22,488 nt of DNA from Planctomycetota bacterium (GCA_015485455.1 WFTN01000397.1:1-22488), one strand, 5' to 3'. Shown: positions 7,063 through 15,085, counted from the first letter of the stretch. Translations and numbers: made by a program. The notes: generated from the letters alone by a model not told the origin.

Positions 7063-8658
7063 ATGCTTTATCGCACCGTAATTTGCACATTCACTTTGGC
7101 CCTCACTTTGGGCAGCGCGTGCTTGGGACAGACACAAGATCGAAATGACTTTGAAGCTAAGCTAAGACACTTAAACGCAAAGCTCGAGAACATTGGCGCC
7201 ACCCAGGAGCGTCTGATCATCGAGAACGCAAAACTGCGCCGTGACAATGACGAACTCCGTGACCTTGTTGATAACCGACAAACGGCACACTCGGAGCTCG
7301 AGGTTTCCTTGAATGCATTGGCAGATGCAGCTCTCGATTCTGAAGGCGCAGCAGTGGTCTCCAATGCTAACCCCATTACCGTAAGTGGCGCTTTCCGATT
7401 CCGTCTTGGGTTCACAGCCAACCGTGATTTCGGAAGCAGCAATCAGGGCAACGACTCCAGCGACGACAACGGCACTTACATTGACGGACGCATCAATGTT
7501 GCTTTCGACTTTGCTTTGGCGAGGAACGTCACCGGACGATTCGAGATGATTTCCGCTGGCCTATTCGAGAATAGTGCAGCCAATCACAACACTGGAACGC
7601 TTGATGAAGTTGATCTCTACCAAGGCTACATTGCTATCGACGGGATCTTTGGACGCGATGAGTTAGGACTCAAAATCGGTCGACAGGAGATTGTCTTAGG
7701 CAGTGAACTGTGGTTTGGGAACAACAGTTTCTACGGCGGCGAAACATTCGATGCGGTTCTCGCATGGTGGAATCAAGACGAGTTCTTCCTCGGTTTGGTA
7801 TGGGCCAAGATGGATATTCGAAGCACTTACAATGCGGCTGGACACCCCTACGTTCCTTTTCAAGTTGGCAATGGCTACGATGACAATGACGCCTTCGCCG
7901 CTTACTTCACCTTAAAGACAATCGAGAACCATGTTCTGGATCTCTACTATTTCTTCTGGAACGACAACGGTCCCGGAGGAACATTCGGAACCTTGGGCAA
8001 TCTCTTCCCTGCTGACACATTCGCCCATGTTTTTGGCATTCGCTTAGCTGGTGACTTGCCAAACGTGGCGGCAGGTTTGGACTACAGCTTGGAATTCGCT
8101 TATGAAACCGGTGACATCGACAGCTTAGGCATCGACATGGAAGGTTTCATCTTTGAAGCCGGTGTTGGAATAACTTTCAACGCTAACAATCTCCTTCGTG
8201 TGGCAGCCGGTTTCATCTTTGCAGAAGGACCAGATTCTGGTGACTCTGGCTTCGTCCCTCTATTCGTCGACCGTCACGAGCAGGTCAACTGGGATGACCA
8301 CACAGCTAGGCGCGCTCGCTGGGGTTTGATGGACATCATTCCCCTCACCAACGTGATAGCTGGTCAAATCGGCCTGACATTCCGACCTGCTGAAGATTGG
8401 ATCTTCGGTGCCACCTTCTTGGGGGCTTGGCGGGATCAATCGGTCTTGACCACAGACGGCGATACCGAAGATGGTATTGGCTGGGAGATCGATGTATTCG
8501 CCGACTATCGCTACAGCGCCGAAACAACAATCAGTGTTGGAGTTGGGGTTTTCATCCCGAATGAAGGGGCGCCGCTTCAAAACTCAGCTCTGAGTGCCGG
8601 TAACAATGAGGATGACGCAACCTTCCTGATGTACCTGCAAGCATTGACCACCTTCTGA
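7063..8658 (+). CDS. Outer-membrane beta-barrel porin, copy 2 (alginate-export-like)
   Basis: This 531-aa paralogue of the upstream porin keeps the same order of parts: signal peptide (about 1-23), coiled coil (about 28-70), barrel, and C-terminal Phe (ALTTF). In the GRQEI strand region the copies differ at only 6 of 31 residues, while codons have diverged freely. This suggests an older duplication kept under selection. The start is ATG 7063, with GGAG at 7053-7056 six nt upstream; an in-frame TTG at 7051 overlaps that site. The loops differ more than the strands, for example NRDFGSSNQGND against NRDFGASPNSNG in copy 1. The two copies could therefore differ in solute range, gating or phage sensitivity. 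Export and barrel fold are well supported. The transported solute is not. Confidence 0.75.
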   Translation: MLYRTVICTFTLALTLGSACLGQTQDRNDFEAKLRHLNAKLENIGATQERLIIENAKLRRDNDELRDLVDNRQTAHSELEVSLNALADAALDSEGAAVVSNANPITVSGAFRFRLGFTANRDFGSSNQGNDSSDDNGTYIDGRINVAFDFALARNVTGRFEMISAGLFENSAANHNTGTLDEVDLYQGYIAIDGIFGRDELGLKIGRQEIVLGSELWFGNNSFYGGETFDAVLAWWNQDEFFLGLVWAKMDIRSTYNAAGHPYVPFQVGNGYDDNDAFAAYFTLKTIENHVLDLYYFFWNDNGPGGTFGTLGNLFPADTFAHVFGIRLAGDLPNVAAGLDYSLEFAYETGDIDSLGIDMEGFIFEAGVGITFNANNLLRVAAGFIFAEGPDSGDSGFVPLFVDRHEQVNWDDHTARRARWGLMDIIPLTNVIAGQIGLTFRPAEDWIFGATFLGAWRDQSVLTTDGDTEDGIGWEIDVFADYRYSAETTISVGVGVFIPNEGAPLQNSALSAGNNEDDATFLMYLQALTTF

Positions 8659-8692
8659 TCTCAAGTCCAACTTGAAGTCACCGACCCAAAAA

Positions 8693-8724
8693 GGGCCATC
8701 GCTTCGAAGCGATGGCCCTATTTT
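8693..8724. terminator. Bidirectional terminator between porin 2 and norB
   Basis: GGGCCATCGCTT (8693-8704) pairs perfectly with 8707-8718 around a CG centre. It is followed by TATTTT on the + strand and preceded by five As (8688-8692), which give a U-run on the - strand. It lies between convergent genes and can serve both. Confidence 0.88.
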
Positions 8725-8762
8725 CGTTGCCAAATGTCATGGCAATCTGTCGAGAACAAGAA

Positions 8763-11090
8763 TCAAGAAGCAGGAGAGACTTTAGGCGAGGAAGGAGCGA
8801 CGGCCGAGCCCCCTTCTGTCTTCCCGGTGGTGACAAAGGACCTTCCTGTCTTCAGCCCAATAACGAACCAAGCAAAACCTGCCACCCCAGACATGAAGAT
8901 CACATCACCAATGATGCGCAACCAACGCAGGGTCTCCATGAATGGTTGTTGCATGAATTCTGCTGACCTGGCGTACCACATACCCTGCTCAACGCTTGCC
9001 CAAGTTTGAAACAAGCCAATTGGCAGAAGACTAAGCAAAACCATAAGCCCCAAACCAATGTTCATGCTCCAGAATGCGTAGCGCAAAGTACCTTGACGCC
9101 AAACATGCTGAATTGTCAGCCTGCGCAAAATGACCAGAATCAAGCCCAGTGACAGCAGGCCATAAACACCGAACAAGGCGGTGTGAGCATGGACGGGTGT
9201 CGTATTCAGGCCTTGCATGTAGTAGAGGGAGATAGGGGGATTGATCATGAAGCCGAAAATACCGGCTCCAACAAAGTTCCAGAATGCAACCCCAACGAAG
9301 AAGGTGATAGGCCAACGATAGCGCGTGGCCCAGTTCGCCAACTTCTGACTGCGGAAAGTCTCCCATGCTTCGAAGCCAACCAAAACCAATGGCACGACTT
9401 CCAGAGCAGAGAAGCTGGCCCCAATAGCCATGGCAGAGATAGGTGTGCCGCAGAAGTAGAGATGATGCGCCGTCCCCGGGATTCCACTGACAAGGAATAT
9501 AGAAGTCGAGAACAAAGACGCCCGCGTCGCGCTGGACATACGAATCAAGCCAAGCTTTGCAAAAATGAAGGCAATGGCGGCGGTGGCGAAGACTTCGAAG
9601 AATCCTTCAACCCAGAGATGAACCACCCACCAACGCCAGTACTCTGCGATAGTCAAATGGGTCCTCGCGCCGATGAGGAGTGCCGCCGTATAGAATAGAC
9701 CGATTGCAACTGTCGAACCGGTGAACAGCAAGACCAAAGACCTGGAACGATCCTTCTTCACCAAAGCAGGCCACATGCCACGCAGCATCAAGAAGAGCCA
9801 AAGAACAACGCCAATGACAAAGAGAATCTGCCAGAAACGGCCTAAGTCAAGATACTCATAACCTTGATGCCCGAACCAAAAGCTCGACTCCAAGGAGAGC
9901 TTTTGATGGATCGCCAAGTACTCACCGGTCAACGAACCAACAACGACAACGAGAAGAGCGCCAAAGAGGACATTGACCCCCAGCTTCTGATGCTTCGGCT
10001 CACGCCCACCAATGATAGGAACCAAGAATAGACCAGCCCCAAGGAAAGCAGTGGCGATCCAGAAGAGTGCTGTTTGAAGATGCCAGGTTCGTGTCAGGCT
10101 GTAGGGCAAGTAGTCGGCTAGAGGGAAACCAAAGAATGCCTTACCCTCAACGGTATAGTGAGCTGTGATTGCCCCCAAAATGACTTGGACACAGAAAAGG
10201 GCAACGACGATATAAGCGTACTTTGCTACTGCTTTCATCGAAGGTGTGACTTCAATTTTGTCCAGAGGATCACGGTCCGGAACAACAAGTTCACCCTCTT
10301 CCCGATCGGTGAAGGCTTTGTACCACACAAGAGCACCGATACCGGCAATAAGCAGAACGATACTGATGATGGACCATAGAATGTTGGCCGAACTTGGTTC
10401 ATTGCCAACAAGGGGCTCGTTAGGCCAGTTATTCGTGTACGAAACAGACGAGCCATCCCGCTCTGTGCTAGCAGCCCAAGAGGTCCAGAAGAAGAACTTA
10501 GTCATGGCCTGCCGCCGTTCCAAGTCCGGCAAGGTATTGTCATTGAGGGCGTAGTCATCCCTCAACTGAGTCAACTCAGACTTGTCACCAAACAAACCGA
10601 CGTAATGATCAGCAACCCGCTTCATCGCTTCAGCGCGATTCGAAGAAATGATCAGAACGTCTTTTGCCTTATCGTAGCGGTTAGTCCGCATTTCTTTCTT
10701 GAGAGCAGCAGAAACAAGAGTTTTGTCGTCTTCTCCCAAAGACTCAAAAGACAAAGCCCCTCGTTCTTGAGACAGGATTTCCCTCAACTCGATAGCTTCC
10801 CGGTGCAACCAATCCGCAGACCAGTCTGGTGCTTGATAGGCGCCATGCCCCCAGACAGAACCATTTTGTTGACCACCGATACTCTGCCAGACAACTTGCC
10901 CTTGCAAGATGTCATCCTTCGTCATGATAGCCTGACCATCTTCCGTTTGAATCGTCCCAGGAATCGGCGGTGCTTGTCGATAAATCTCCCGGCCCGTCCA
11001 ACCTAAGATCGTAAATGTGATGACCAGGACGATCCCCAGTCCAATCCAAAGTTTGCGGTAGGAGATGACGCTACCCGTCGGGTTGCTCAT
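8763..11090 (-). CDS. norB: Quinol-dependent nitric oxide reductase (qNOR)
   Basis: This 775-aa integral membrane enzyme reduces two NO to N2O using quinol electrons. It has the qNOR layout. A first TM helix (about 14-31) is followed by a periplasmic cytochrome-c-like domain without any CxxCH haem site. That domain carries the qNOR signature SVWGHGAYQAPDWSADWLHR (78-97). A long multi-helix haem-copper-oxidase-type core follows. Expected ligands are visible: H337 (low-spin haem), H491 with E495 in HLWVEGFFEVF and the pair H542-H543 in PGTAHHLYF (non-haem FeB), and H634 and H636 in PVHAH (haems b3 and b). The start is ATG 11090, preceded by AAGGAAG. An in-frame start further upstream would lie on the sigma-54 promoter. 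The gene is transcribed divergently from norR. A qNOR without other denitrification genes nearby usually means NO detoxification. Confidence 0.95.
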   Translation of the reverse strand: MSNPTGSVISYRKLWIGLGIVLVITFTILGWTGREIYRQAPPIPGTIQTEDGQAIMTKDDILQGQVVWQSIGGQQNGSVWGHGAYQAPDWSADWLHREAIELREILSQERGALSFESLGEDDKTLVSAALKKEMRTNRYDKAKDVLIISSNRAEAMKRVADHYVGLFGDKSELTQLRDDYALNDNTLPDLERRQAMTKFFFWTSWAASTERDGSSVSYTNNWPNEPLVGNEPSSANILWSIISIVLLIAGIGALVWYKAFTDREEGELVVPDRDPLDKIEVTPSMKAVAKYAYIVVALFCVQVILGAITAHYTVEGKAFFGFPLADYLPYSLTRTWHLQTALFWIATAFLGAGLFLVPIIGGREPKHQKLGVNVLFGALLVVVVGSLTGEYLAIHQKLSLESSFWFGHQGYEYLDLGRFWQILFVIGVVLWLFLMLRGMWPALVKKDRSRSLVLLFTGSTVAIGLFYTAALLIGARTHLTIAEYWRWWVVHLWVEGFFEVFATAAIAFIFAKLGLIRMSSATRASLFSTSIFLVSGIPGTAHHLYFCGTPISAMAIGASFSALEVVPLVLVGFEAWETFRSQKLANWATRYRWPITFFVGVAFWNFVGAGIFGFMINPPISLYYMQGLNTTPVHAHTALFGVYGLLSLGLILVILRRLTIQHVWRQGTLRYAFWSMNIGLGLMVLLSLLPIGLFQTWASVEQGMWYARSAEFMQQPFMETLRWLRIIGDVIFMSGVAGFAWFVIGLKTGRSFVTTGKTEGGSAVAPSSPKVSPAS

Positions 11091-11141
11091 TATTGTCTTC
11101 CTTGTGTAGATGGACCCAAAAGCAGGTCGCACCTGCCACAA

Positions 11142-11157
11142 GGCAATTCCCATGCCA
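11142..11157 (-). promoter_or_regulatory. Sigma-54 (-24/-12) promoter of norB
   Basis: On the - strand the bases read TGGCATGGGAATTGCC. This matches TGGCACG-N4-TTGCW, with the invariant GG and GC separated by exactly 10 nt. Transcription would start near 11131, giving a 5' UTR of about 40 nt before norB. It fits activation by the divergently encoded NorR-type sigma-54 activator. Confidence 0.85.
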
Positions 11158-11194
11158 TCAAGGAACTGTTGTGAAATAAGGACTTATGCCTATT

Positions 11195-11211
11195 GTTGTT
11201 ATTTTAACAAC
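11195..11211. promoter_or_regulatory. NorR operator 1 (GTTGT-N7-ACAAC)
   Basis: GTTGTTA-TTT-TAACAAC is a 7-bp inverted repeat and the most symmetric of the three sites. Its centre lies about 72 nt upstream of the predicted norB start. E. coli NorR binds three GT-N7-AC elements upstream of norV, and this matches that core. Confidence 0.8.
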
Positions 11212-11220
11212 CAACTATTG

Positions 11221-11237
11221 GTTGTTCTTTTTACAAC
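11221..11237. promoter_or_regulatory. NorR operator 2 (GTTGT-N7-ACAAC)
   Basis: GTTGT (11221-11225) and ACAAC (11233-11237) are separated by 7 nt. The centre is 26 bp from operator 1. Its left half also pairs with the right half of operator 1 in a separate perfect palindrome. Confidence 0.8.
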
Positions 11238-11250
11238 TTCGTTGTATAAA
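11222..11250 (+). promoter_or_regulatory. Possible sigma-70-type promoter of norR
   Basis: TTGTTC (11222-11227) and TATAAA (11245-11250) are spaced by 17 nt. The -35 is weak (three matches) and the -10 good. The predicted start would be near 11257, almost at the norR ATG (11259). Operators 2 and 3 overlap it, so NorR could repress its own gene. Confidence 0.4.
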
Positions 11251-11257
11251 CAACAAC
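11241..11257. promoter_or_regulatory. NorR operator 3 (GTTGT-N7-ACAAC)
   Basis: GTTGT (11241-11245) and ACAAC (11253-11257) are separated by 7 nt, with the centre 20 bp from operator 2. The site ends two bases before the norR ATG and covers the candidate -10 box. Confidence 0.78.
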
Positions 11258-11258
11258 C

Positions 11259-12797
11259 ATGGAACAACTCGACTCACTCCACGCCATCGCCGTCGATCTC
11301 AATCAGTCCCTCTTGGCCAATGATCGCTATCAGAGATTGCTCACAGCAATCGATAAAGTGGCCCCCAGCGATGCCTCCTGCCTATTGCGCTTGGAAGGAG
11401 AAGAAATGGTCCCTCTTGCAGCCCGAGGTTTGGTTCCAGAGGCCTTGGGAATCCGCTATCGCCTGAGCGATCACCCCCGGTTGGCAATCATTGCTGCGGC
11501 GGAAAAGCCAGTGCGCTTTGCCAAAGACTCCTCCCTGTCTGATCCATTCGACGGTTTGGTGGAAGGCAATGCCCTTGAGGTCAATCACATCCACGCCTGC
11601 TTGGGGTGCCCTCTGCGGGTAGATGGCAAGCTCATCGGGATTCTCACCCTCGACGCTCTGAACCCAGAAGCCTTCCTCACCTTGGAAGACCTTTTTCTTC
11701 AAACGTTGGCAGCTCTTGCTGGGGCCGCTATGAGGACAGCAGCCCTCATCGACTCTCTATCTGAACAAGCCCGAAGAGAAGGGATGGTGGCAACAGAACT
11801 CATGAAGAGTTCTTTTCGAGGCGCCAATCAAGAAATGCTCGGAACATCTGCCGCGATGGAGAGATTGCGCTCGGAAATCAAATTGGTGGCGAGCACCGAC
11901 TATGCCGTTCTGATCACCGGAGAAACGGGTTCAGGGAAGGAATTGGTAGCCGCGGCGATTCACGAGTTCTCCCAAAGACCTCGGGCCCCTTTCATCCGGG
12001 TGAACTGCGCTGCCTTGCCAGAATCTCTGGCTGAGAGCGAGCTTTTCGGCCACAAACGGGGGGCGTTTTCCGGAGCCGATAACGACCGTGAAGGGAAATT
12101 CGTGGTCGCCGACGGGGGCACCCTCTTCCTCGACGAAATCGGCGAGTTGCCGTTGCCTCTCCAGGCAAAGCTACTTCGAGCCCTCCAAGATGGTGAGATT
12201 CAACGGGTGGGTGAAGACCGACAACGCAAAGTAGACGTGCGCCTGGTCACCGCCACCAACCGCAATCTAGAGTCTGAGGTGGCCGCTGGCCGCTTCCGGG
12301 AAGATCTCTATCACCGATTGGCGGTTTATCCCATTGTCGTCCCTGCACTTCGGGAACGGGCCTCTGACATCCCCCTCCTCATCGGCCATTTCTGCGAACG
12401 CATCCGCCGAAGGCACGGACTTCAAGAGGTCAGAATCGCCCCGGAGCTACGAGATCGACTCCAGCGAGCCAATTGGCCCGGCAACGTCCGCGAGTTGGAA
12501 AATACCATTGGTAGGCTCGTTCTACGGGCCTCGGGAACTTTGGCAGCCGGCACGAAGGTCTTTGTCCACGACTCCAGTACTTTGGCCTTAGAAAGCCAAA
12601 TCCGACCTGGTTCACACCAGGATGCCAACCCGGAGGTGAGAACTGGCCTGAGGGAATCTGTTCGCGACTTCGAACGCCGTCTCATTATGAGAACGGTGGA
12701 GTCCAACGAAGGGAATTGGGCAGCCGCTGCCCGAAGTCTCAAGATCGACCGCAGCAATCTCTACAACTTGGCTAAGCGCTTAGGGTTGCGAGCATAG
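11259..12797 (+). CDS. norR: NorR-type NO-responsive sigma-54 activator
   Basis: This 512-aa protein has three domains. The N-terminal GAF domain (about 1-165) has SDPFDGL (94-100), HACLG (112-116) and LTLDA (129-133). These place D95, D98, H112, C114 and D132 where E. coli NorR has proposed ligands of its NO-sensing mononuclear iron. The AAA+ domain (about 190-425) has Walker A GETGSGKE (221-228), the sigma-54-contacting loop GAFSGA (268-273, Ser in place of the usual Thr), Walker B TLFLDEIGE (288-296) and WPGNVRELEN (406-415). The C-terminal Fis-type helix-turn-helix is GNWAAAARSLKIDRSNLYNL (485-504). NO binding to the iron would relieve inhibition of the ATPase and fire the norB promoter. 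No Shine-Dalgarno sequence precedes the ATG (the bases are CAACAACC), so the mRNA may be leaderless. Any other start would lose GAF residues. Confidence 0.93.
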   Translation: MEQLDSLHAIAVDLNQSLLANDRYQRLLTAIDKVAPSDASCLLRLEGEEMVPLAARGLVPEALGIRYRLSDHPRLAIIAAAEKPVRFAKDSSLSDPFDGLVEGNALEVNHIHACLGCPLRVDGKLIGILTLDALNPEAFLTLEDLFLQTLAALAGAAMRTAALIDSLSEQARREGMVATELMKSSFRGANQEMLGTSAAMERLRSEIKLVASTDYAVLITGETGSGKELVAAAIHEFSQRPRAPFIRVNCAALPESLAESELFGHKRGAFSGADNDREGKFVVADGGTLFLDEIGELPLPLQAKLLRALQDGEIQRVGEDRQRKVDVRLVTATNRNLESEVAAGRFREDLYHRLAVYPIVVPALRERASDIPLLIGHFCERIRRRHGLQEVRIAPELRDRLQRANWPGNVRELENTIGRLVLRASGTLAAGTKVFVHDSSTLALESQIRPGSHQDANPEVRTGLRESVRDFERRLIMRTVESNEGNWAAAARSLKIDRSNLYNLAKRLGLRA

Positions 12798-12872
12798 CGA
12801 GGAAAGACGAAAACCCAGGGCAAAGAAGAAAAAACAATCGCCGAATAGGAACCAAAACCCTATCATGTGCCC

Positions 12873-13472
12873 ATGCCGACCGACCCCAACGCCGAAGATC
12901 TGTTTAACGCCCGCCGAGGTGACCGTGATGCCTTGGACCGACTCTTGGCGAAGTATCAAGATCAATTCCGCAATATGGCCCATTTTGAATTGGGACCAGC
13001 TTTGCGAGCTCGTGTCCACACTTCTGACCTCCTTCAAAGTGCCTTCTTGGACGTCGTGAGGTCTATGGAGACATTTGAAGGTGAGACAGAGGAACAGTTT
13101 GTCCGTTGGTTCGGGCGCATCTTAGATCACAACATTCGTGACCGAGCTCGGTACTTTGATGCGCAGAAACGCAAGGGCGGCGACCCGGGAACAGTCTCAA
13201 GCATCCCAGACCAAGGCCCCACACCCAGTGCCGAAATCGGCTTACGTGAAGACCAAGCCCAAATCAGCAACGAAATCGAAGAGGCCCTCAAAGCTCTCAG
13301 CGAAGACCAAAGACGGGTGCTACAACTAAGGTTCAAAGACGGACTTACACACAAAGAAATCGCTGATGAGTTGGGGCGAACTCCAGAAGCCGTTCGTGTC
13401 CTTGTGTGGCGCGCTCGCAGCGCATTGGCATTGCAGCTACGCAAGAATTCATCGGAAAAATTAGAAAAGTAG
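12873..13472 (+). CDS. ECF-type RNA polymerase sigma factor (planctomycete type)
   Basis: This 199-aa protein has a sigma-2 region at about 5-100 (RDALDRLLAKYQ, TSDLLQSAFLDVVRSM, EQFVRWFGRILDHNIRD) and a sigma-4 region at about 132-187 (LSEDQRRVLQLRFKDGLTHK, then EIADELGRTPEAVRVLVWRA). The 'SDLxQ...F' and 'FxxWxxxIL' wording fits the ECF subfamily greatly expanded in Planctomycetes (TIGR02984-like). It directs RNA polymerase to a small regulon. ATG 12873 is chosen; GTG 12867 is in frame and would add two residues. Neither has a clear ribosome binding site. No anti-sigma factor is adjacent. A Ser/Thr kinase lies 1.8 kb downstream on the other strand, and some ECF factors of this kind are thought to be controlled by such kinases. 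The gene starts 75 nt after norR with no terminator between, so read-through from norR is possible. Confidence 0.88.
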   Translation: MPTDPNAEDLFNARRGDRDALDRLLAKYQDQFRNMAHFELGPALRARVHTSDLLQSAFLDVVRSMETFEGETEEQFVRWFGRILDHNIRDRARYFDAQKRKGGDPGTVSSIPDQGPTPSAEIGLREDQAQISNEIEEALKALSEDQRRVLQLRFKDGLTHKEIADELGRTPEAVRVLVWRARSALALQLRKNSSEKLEK

Positions 13473-13531
13473 CGAATTAGAGTAACGGGTGACCAGTTTC
13501 AGCGCCCAGAGAGTGTCCCGAGTCTTACCGA

Positions 13532-13563
13532 GGTGACGTCCTCTCCCCAACAAACACGTCACC
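13532..13563. repeat. 8-bp inverted repeat upstream of the secreted protein gene
   Basis: GGTGACGT (13532-13539) and ACGTCACC (13556-13563) are perfect inverses separated by 16 nt, centred about 75 nt before the ATG at 13622. A second short repeat, TTCGG/CCGAA, follows at about 13568-13584. They could be an operator or 5' UTR hairpins. Confidence 0.45.
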
Positions 13564-13621
13564 GGAATTCGGGTCGAAACCGAATGCTGAGAGCGTACCA
13601 ATACCCAGGAGAAACACAGAA

Positions 13622-14761
13622 ATGAAATTCGCACAATTCACCCTTTTACTGGCAGCACTCCTGCTCATCGGCCAACCTTTGATGGCCCAAATTGGGACGC
13701 CGGGTGCCCCAAATCAAAGCCTTGTCTTGCAGGTCGAGAACAACACTAACGACCCATTTGGCAGTAAGCTTTTCAAGATTGAGGGAGCCGCAGGTACATG
13801 GACCCATGTACTCATGACCTGTTTCTTGCCTCGAGGAGACGAAGACTTACAACGTTTTCCTTGGATGGAGCTGATCGAAACAGACCTGAGCGGTGATCCG
13901 AATCACTACTTGACAGACCAAGCGAAACTCATTGTCGACCAGACCTTCCTCTACGACCTCATCAACCGGGCCGGCAGCGTCGCCGGAGAGGAACAACTTG
14001 TCGGCGACGTTTGGCAGAACTTGCCAGGCCCAAACGCCGGCCCGAGCTCCTTCTATTGGGAAGCGCGCCCATTGAATTGGCAAGGGAACAGTCAATCCGA
14101 TGACGTTCGGTCAAGCTGGTCCCAAAGACGCGAGTACGAAAACGTCGCCGGCTTGGCAGGCAACGCCTTCAGCATGAACAAATGTGCGATTTGGGCCATG
14201 AGAAAACAAGCTGGTAGTGAAGCTCTTGGGAACGCTGCTTGGGAGGATGAAGCAAAGAATTGGATCCTAGAGGGTCGCCTCCATATCGCTTTTCAAGCAG
14301 TCAGCTTAGTCGACCAAGAGTCCTTTCTTTCGCCAACAAATCCTGATGGAACAGTAGCCGGACTCGAAGACTTGCCAGAACCACCCAAAGTTCAAATCAG
14401 TCCAAAGGTAGTCGTCCAACTGGTCAAAGGCGGCTTGGGGCTCACCTACGACCCCAACCTGCCAGCCTACGCCGGGCAAATCTTTGAAGCCCGACAAGAC
14501 GACGTCTTGACTGTTCCTATGAAAGGCATTGTCCTACCCCTAAAAATGACCATCAAAGCCGGCAATCGTACGTTCGCACTGAACGGACGTCTGGCCTCTC
14601 GCCTCGGACATGCAACTTTTGACTTGCCCGCTATCATCACTGCTGGCCAGACGATCGAATGCCTCGACATTGCCAACGCCTTTTACGGACCGCTCCCCAT
14701 TAGCAGCGCTCTTCCAGTCGTAACTGTGATGGCCCCAGTTGCTGTTGTAGCCGGGCCCTAA
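13622..14761 (+). CDS. Secreted protein of unknown function
   Basis: I do not recognise this 379-aa protein. It has a clear signal peptide (residues 1-22, hydrophobic LLLAALLLIGQPL, cut after LMA). A Trp- and Asn-rich central part follows (about 55-235), with a Pro-rich linker (DLPEPPKVQISPK, about 250-262). The C-terminal part is beta-rich. Cys are few (67, 188, 347 in the mature part). There is no lipobox, TM anchor or sorting tail, so it is probably periplasmic or extracellular. The phrase VENNTNDPFGSKLFKI near the N-terminus and its spacing suggest a beta-sandwich start, but that is speculative. AGGAG at 13607-13611 lies 10 nt upstream of the ATG, and a terminator follows the stop. It comes 149 nt after the ECF sigma gene and is a candidate member of that regulon. 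Confidence 0.7.
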   Translation: MKFAQFTLLLAALLLIGQPLMAQIGTPGAPNQSLVLQVENNTNDPFGSKLFKIEGAAGTWTHVLMTCFLPRGDEDLQRFPWMELIETDLSGDPNHYLTDQAKLIVDQTFLYDLINRAGSVAGEEQLVGDVWQNLPGPNAGPSSFYWEARPLNWQGNSQSDDVRSSWSQRREYENVAGLAGNAFSMNKCAIWAMRKQAGSEALGNAAWEDEAKNWILEGRLHIAFQAVSLVDQESFLSPTNPDGTVAGLEDLPEPPKVQISPKVVVQLVKGGLGLTYDPNLPAYAGQIFEARQDDVLTVPMKGIVLPLKMTIKAGNRTFALNGRLASRLGHATFDLPAIITAGQTIECLDIANAFYGPLPISSALPVVTVMAPVAVVAGP

Positions 14762-14812
14762 CCCTCCGAAACAACCACCCCTACTGTTCAACGGCCCAAA
14801 AGCCGAACGAAA

Positions 14813-14846
14813 CCCCTTGCGCCCTCAGAGCGTAAGGGGCTTTTTT
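14813..14846 (+). terminator. Rho-independent terminator of the secreted protein gene
   Basis: CCCCTTGCGC (14813-14822) pairs with GCGTAAGGGG (14830-14839) with one G-U pair and a 7-nt loop. C plus six Ts follows (14841-14846). It begins about 50 nt after the stop codon. Confidence 0.9.
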
Positions 14847-15024
14847 GATAAGACAACGGAGATTCAGTTCCACAAGTGGCCTGGATTCACACCAACCGGA
14901 AAAAAAGGTCTCTTCCACCAGAAAAGCAAACGCCCCAGGGCAGAACGCCCCAGACCCAAGCCAACCATCGTCGGGAGCAACTCCAAGGGTTTTCAACAAA
15001 CACAGTACTCGGGCCAAGGTCAAG

Positions 15025-15085
15025 GAAGAGGATATCAAGAATGGCGCCTCACATAGATAAACAGTGAGACATCCTCTTCGTTTTT
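15025..15085 (+). terminator. Two-tier hairpin followed by five Ts
   Basis: GAAGAGGAT (15025-15033) pairs perfectly with ATCCTCTTC (15071-15079), enclosing an inner CTCAC/GTGAG stem (15048-15052 with 15064-15068). G then TTTTT follow. It could be a second, weaker terminator or the end of a short non-coding transcript. Confidence 0.35.

Noticed and set aside
7114..7125. Possible lipobox (GSAC) in porin 2
   Set aside because: The -3 position is Gly rather than Leu/Val/Ile, and the paralogue has no Cys there, so an ordinary signal peptide fits better.
9183..9698. 171-codon + strand open frame inside norB
   Set aside because: Antisense shadow of a strongly conserved qNOR coding region; the product resembles no protein.
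13564..13597. GGAATT...CGTA as an ECF-type promoter for the secreted protein
   Set aside because: The spacing is about 24 nt, far from the usual 16-17.
14817..15067. Three overlapping + strand open frames of 63-79 codons (starts at 14817, 14845 and 14876)
   Set aside because: No ribosome binding site, no recognisable domain, and three frames open at once points to stop-poor DNA. The first overlaps the terminator at 14813-14846.
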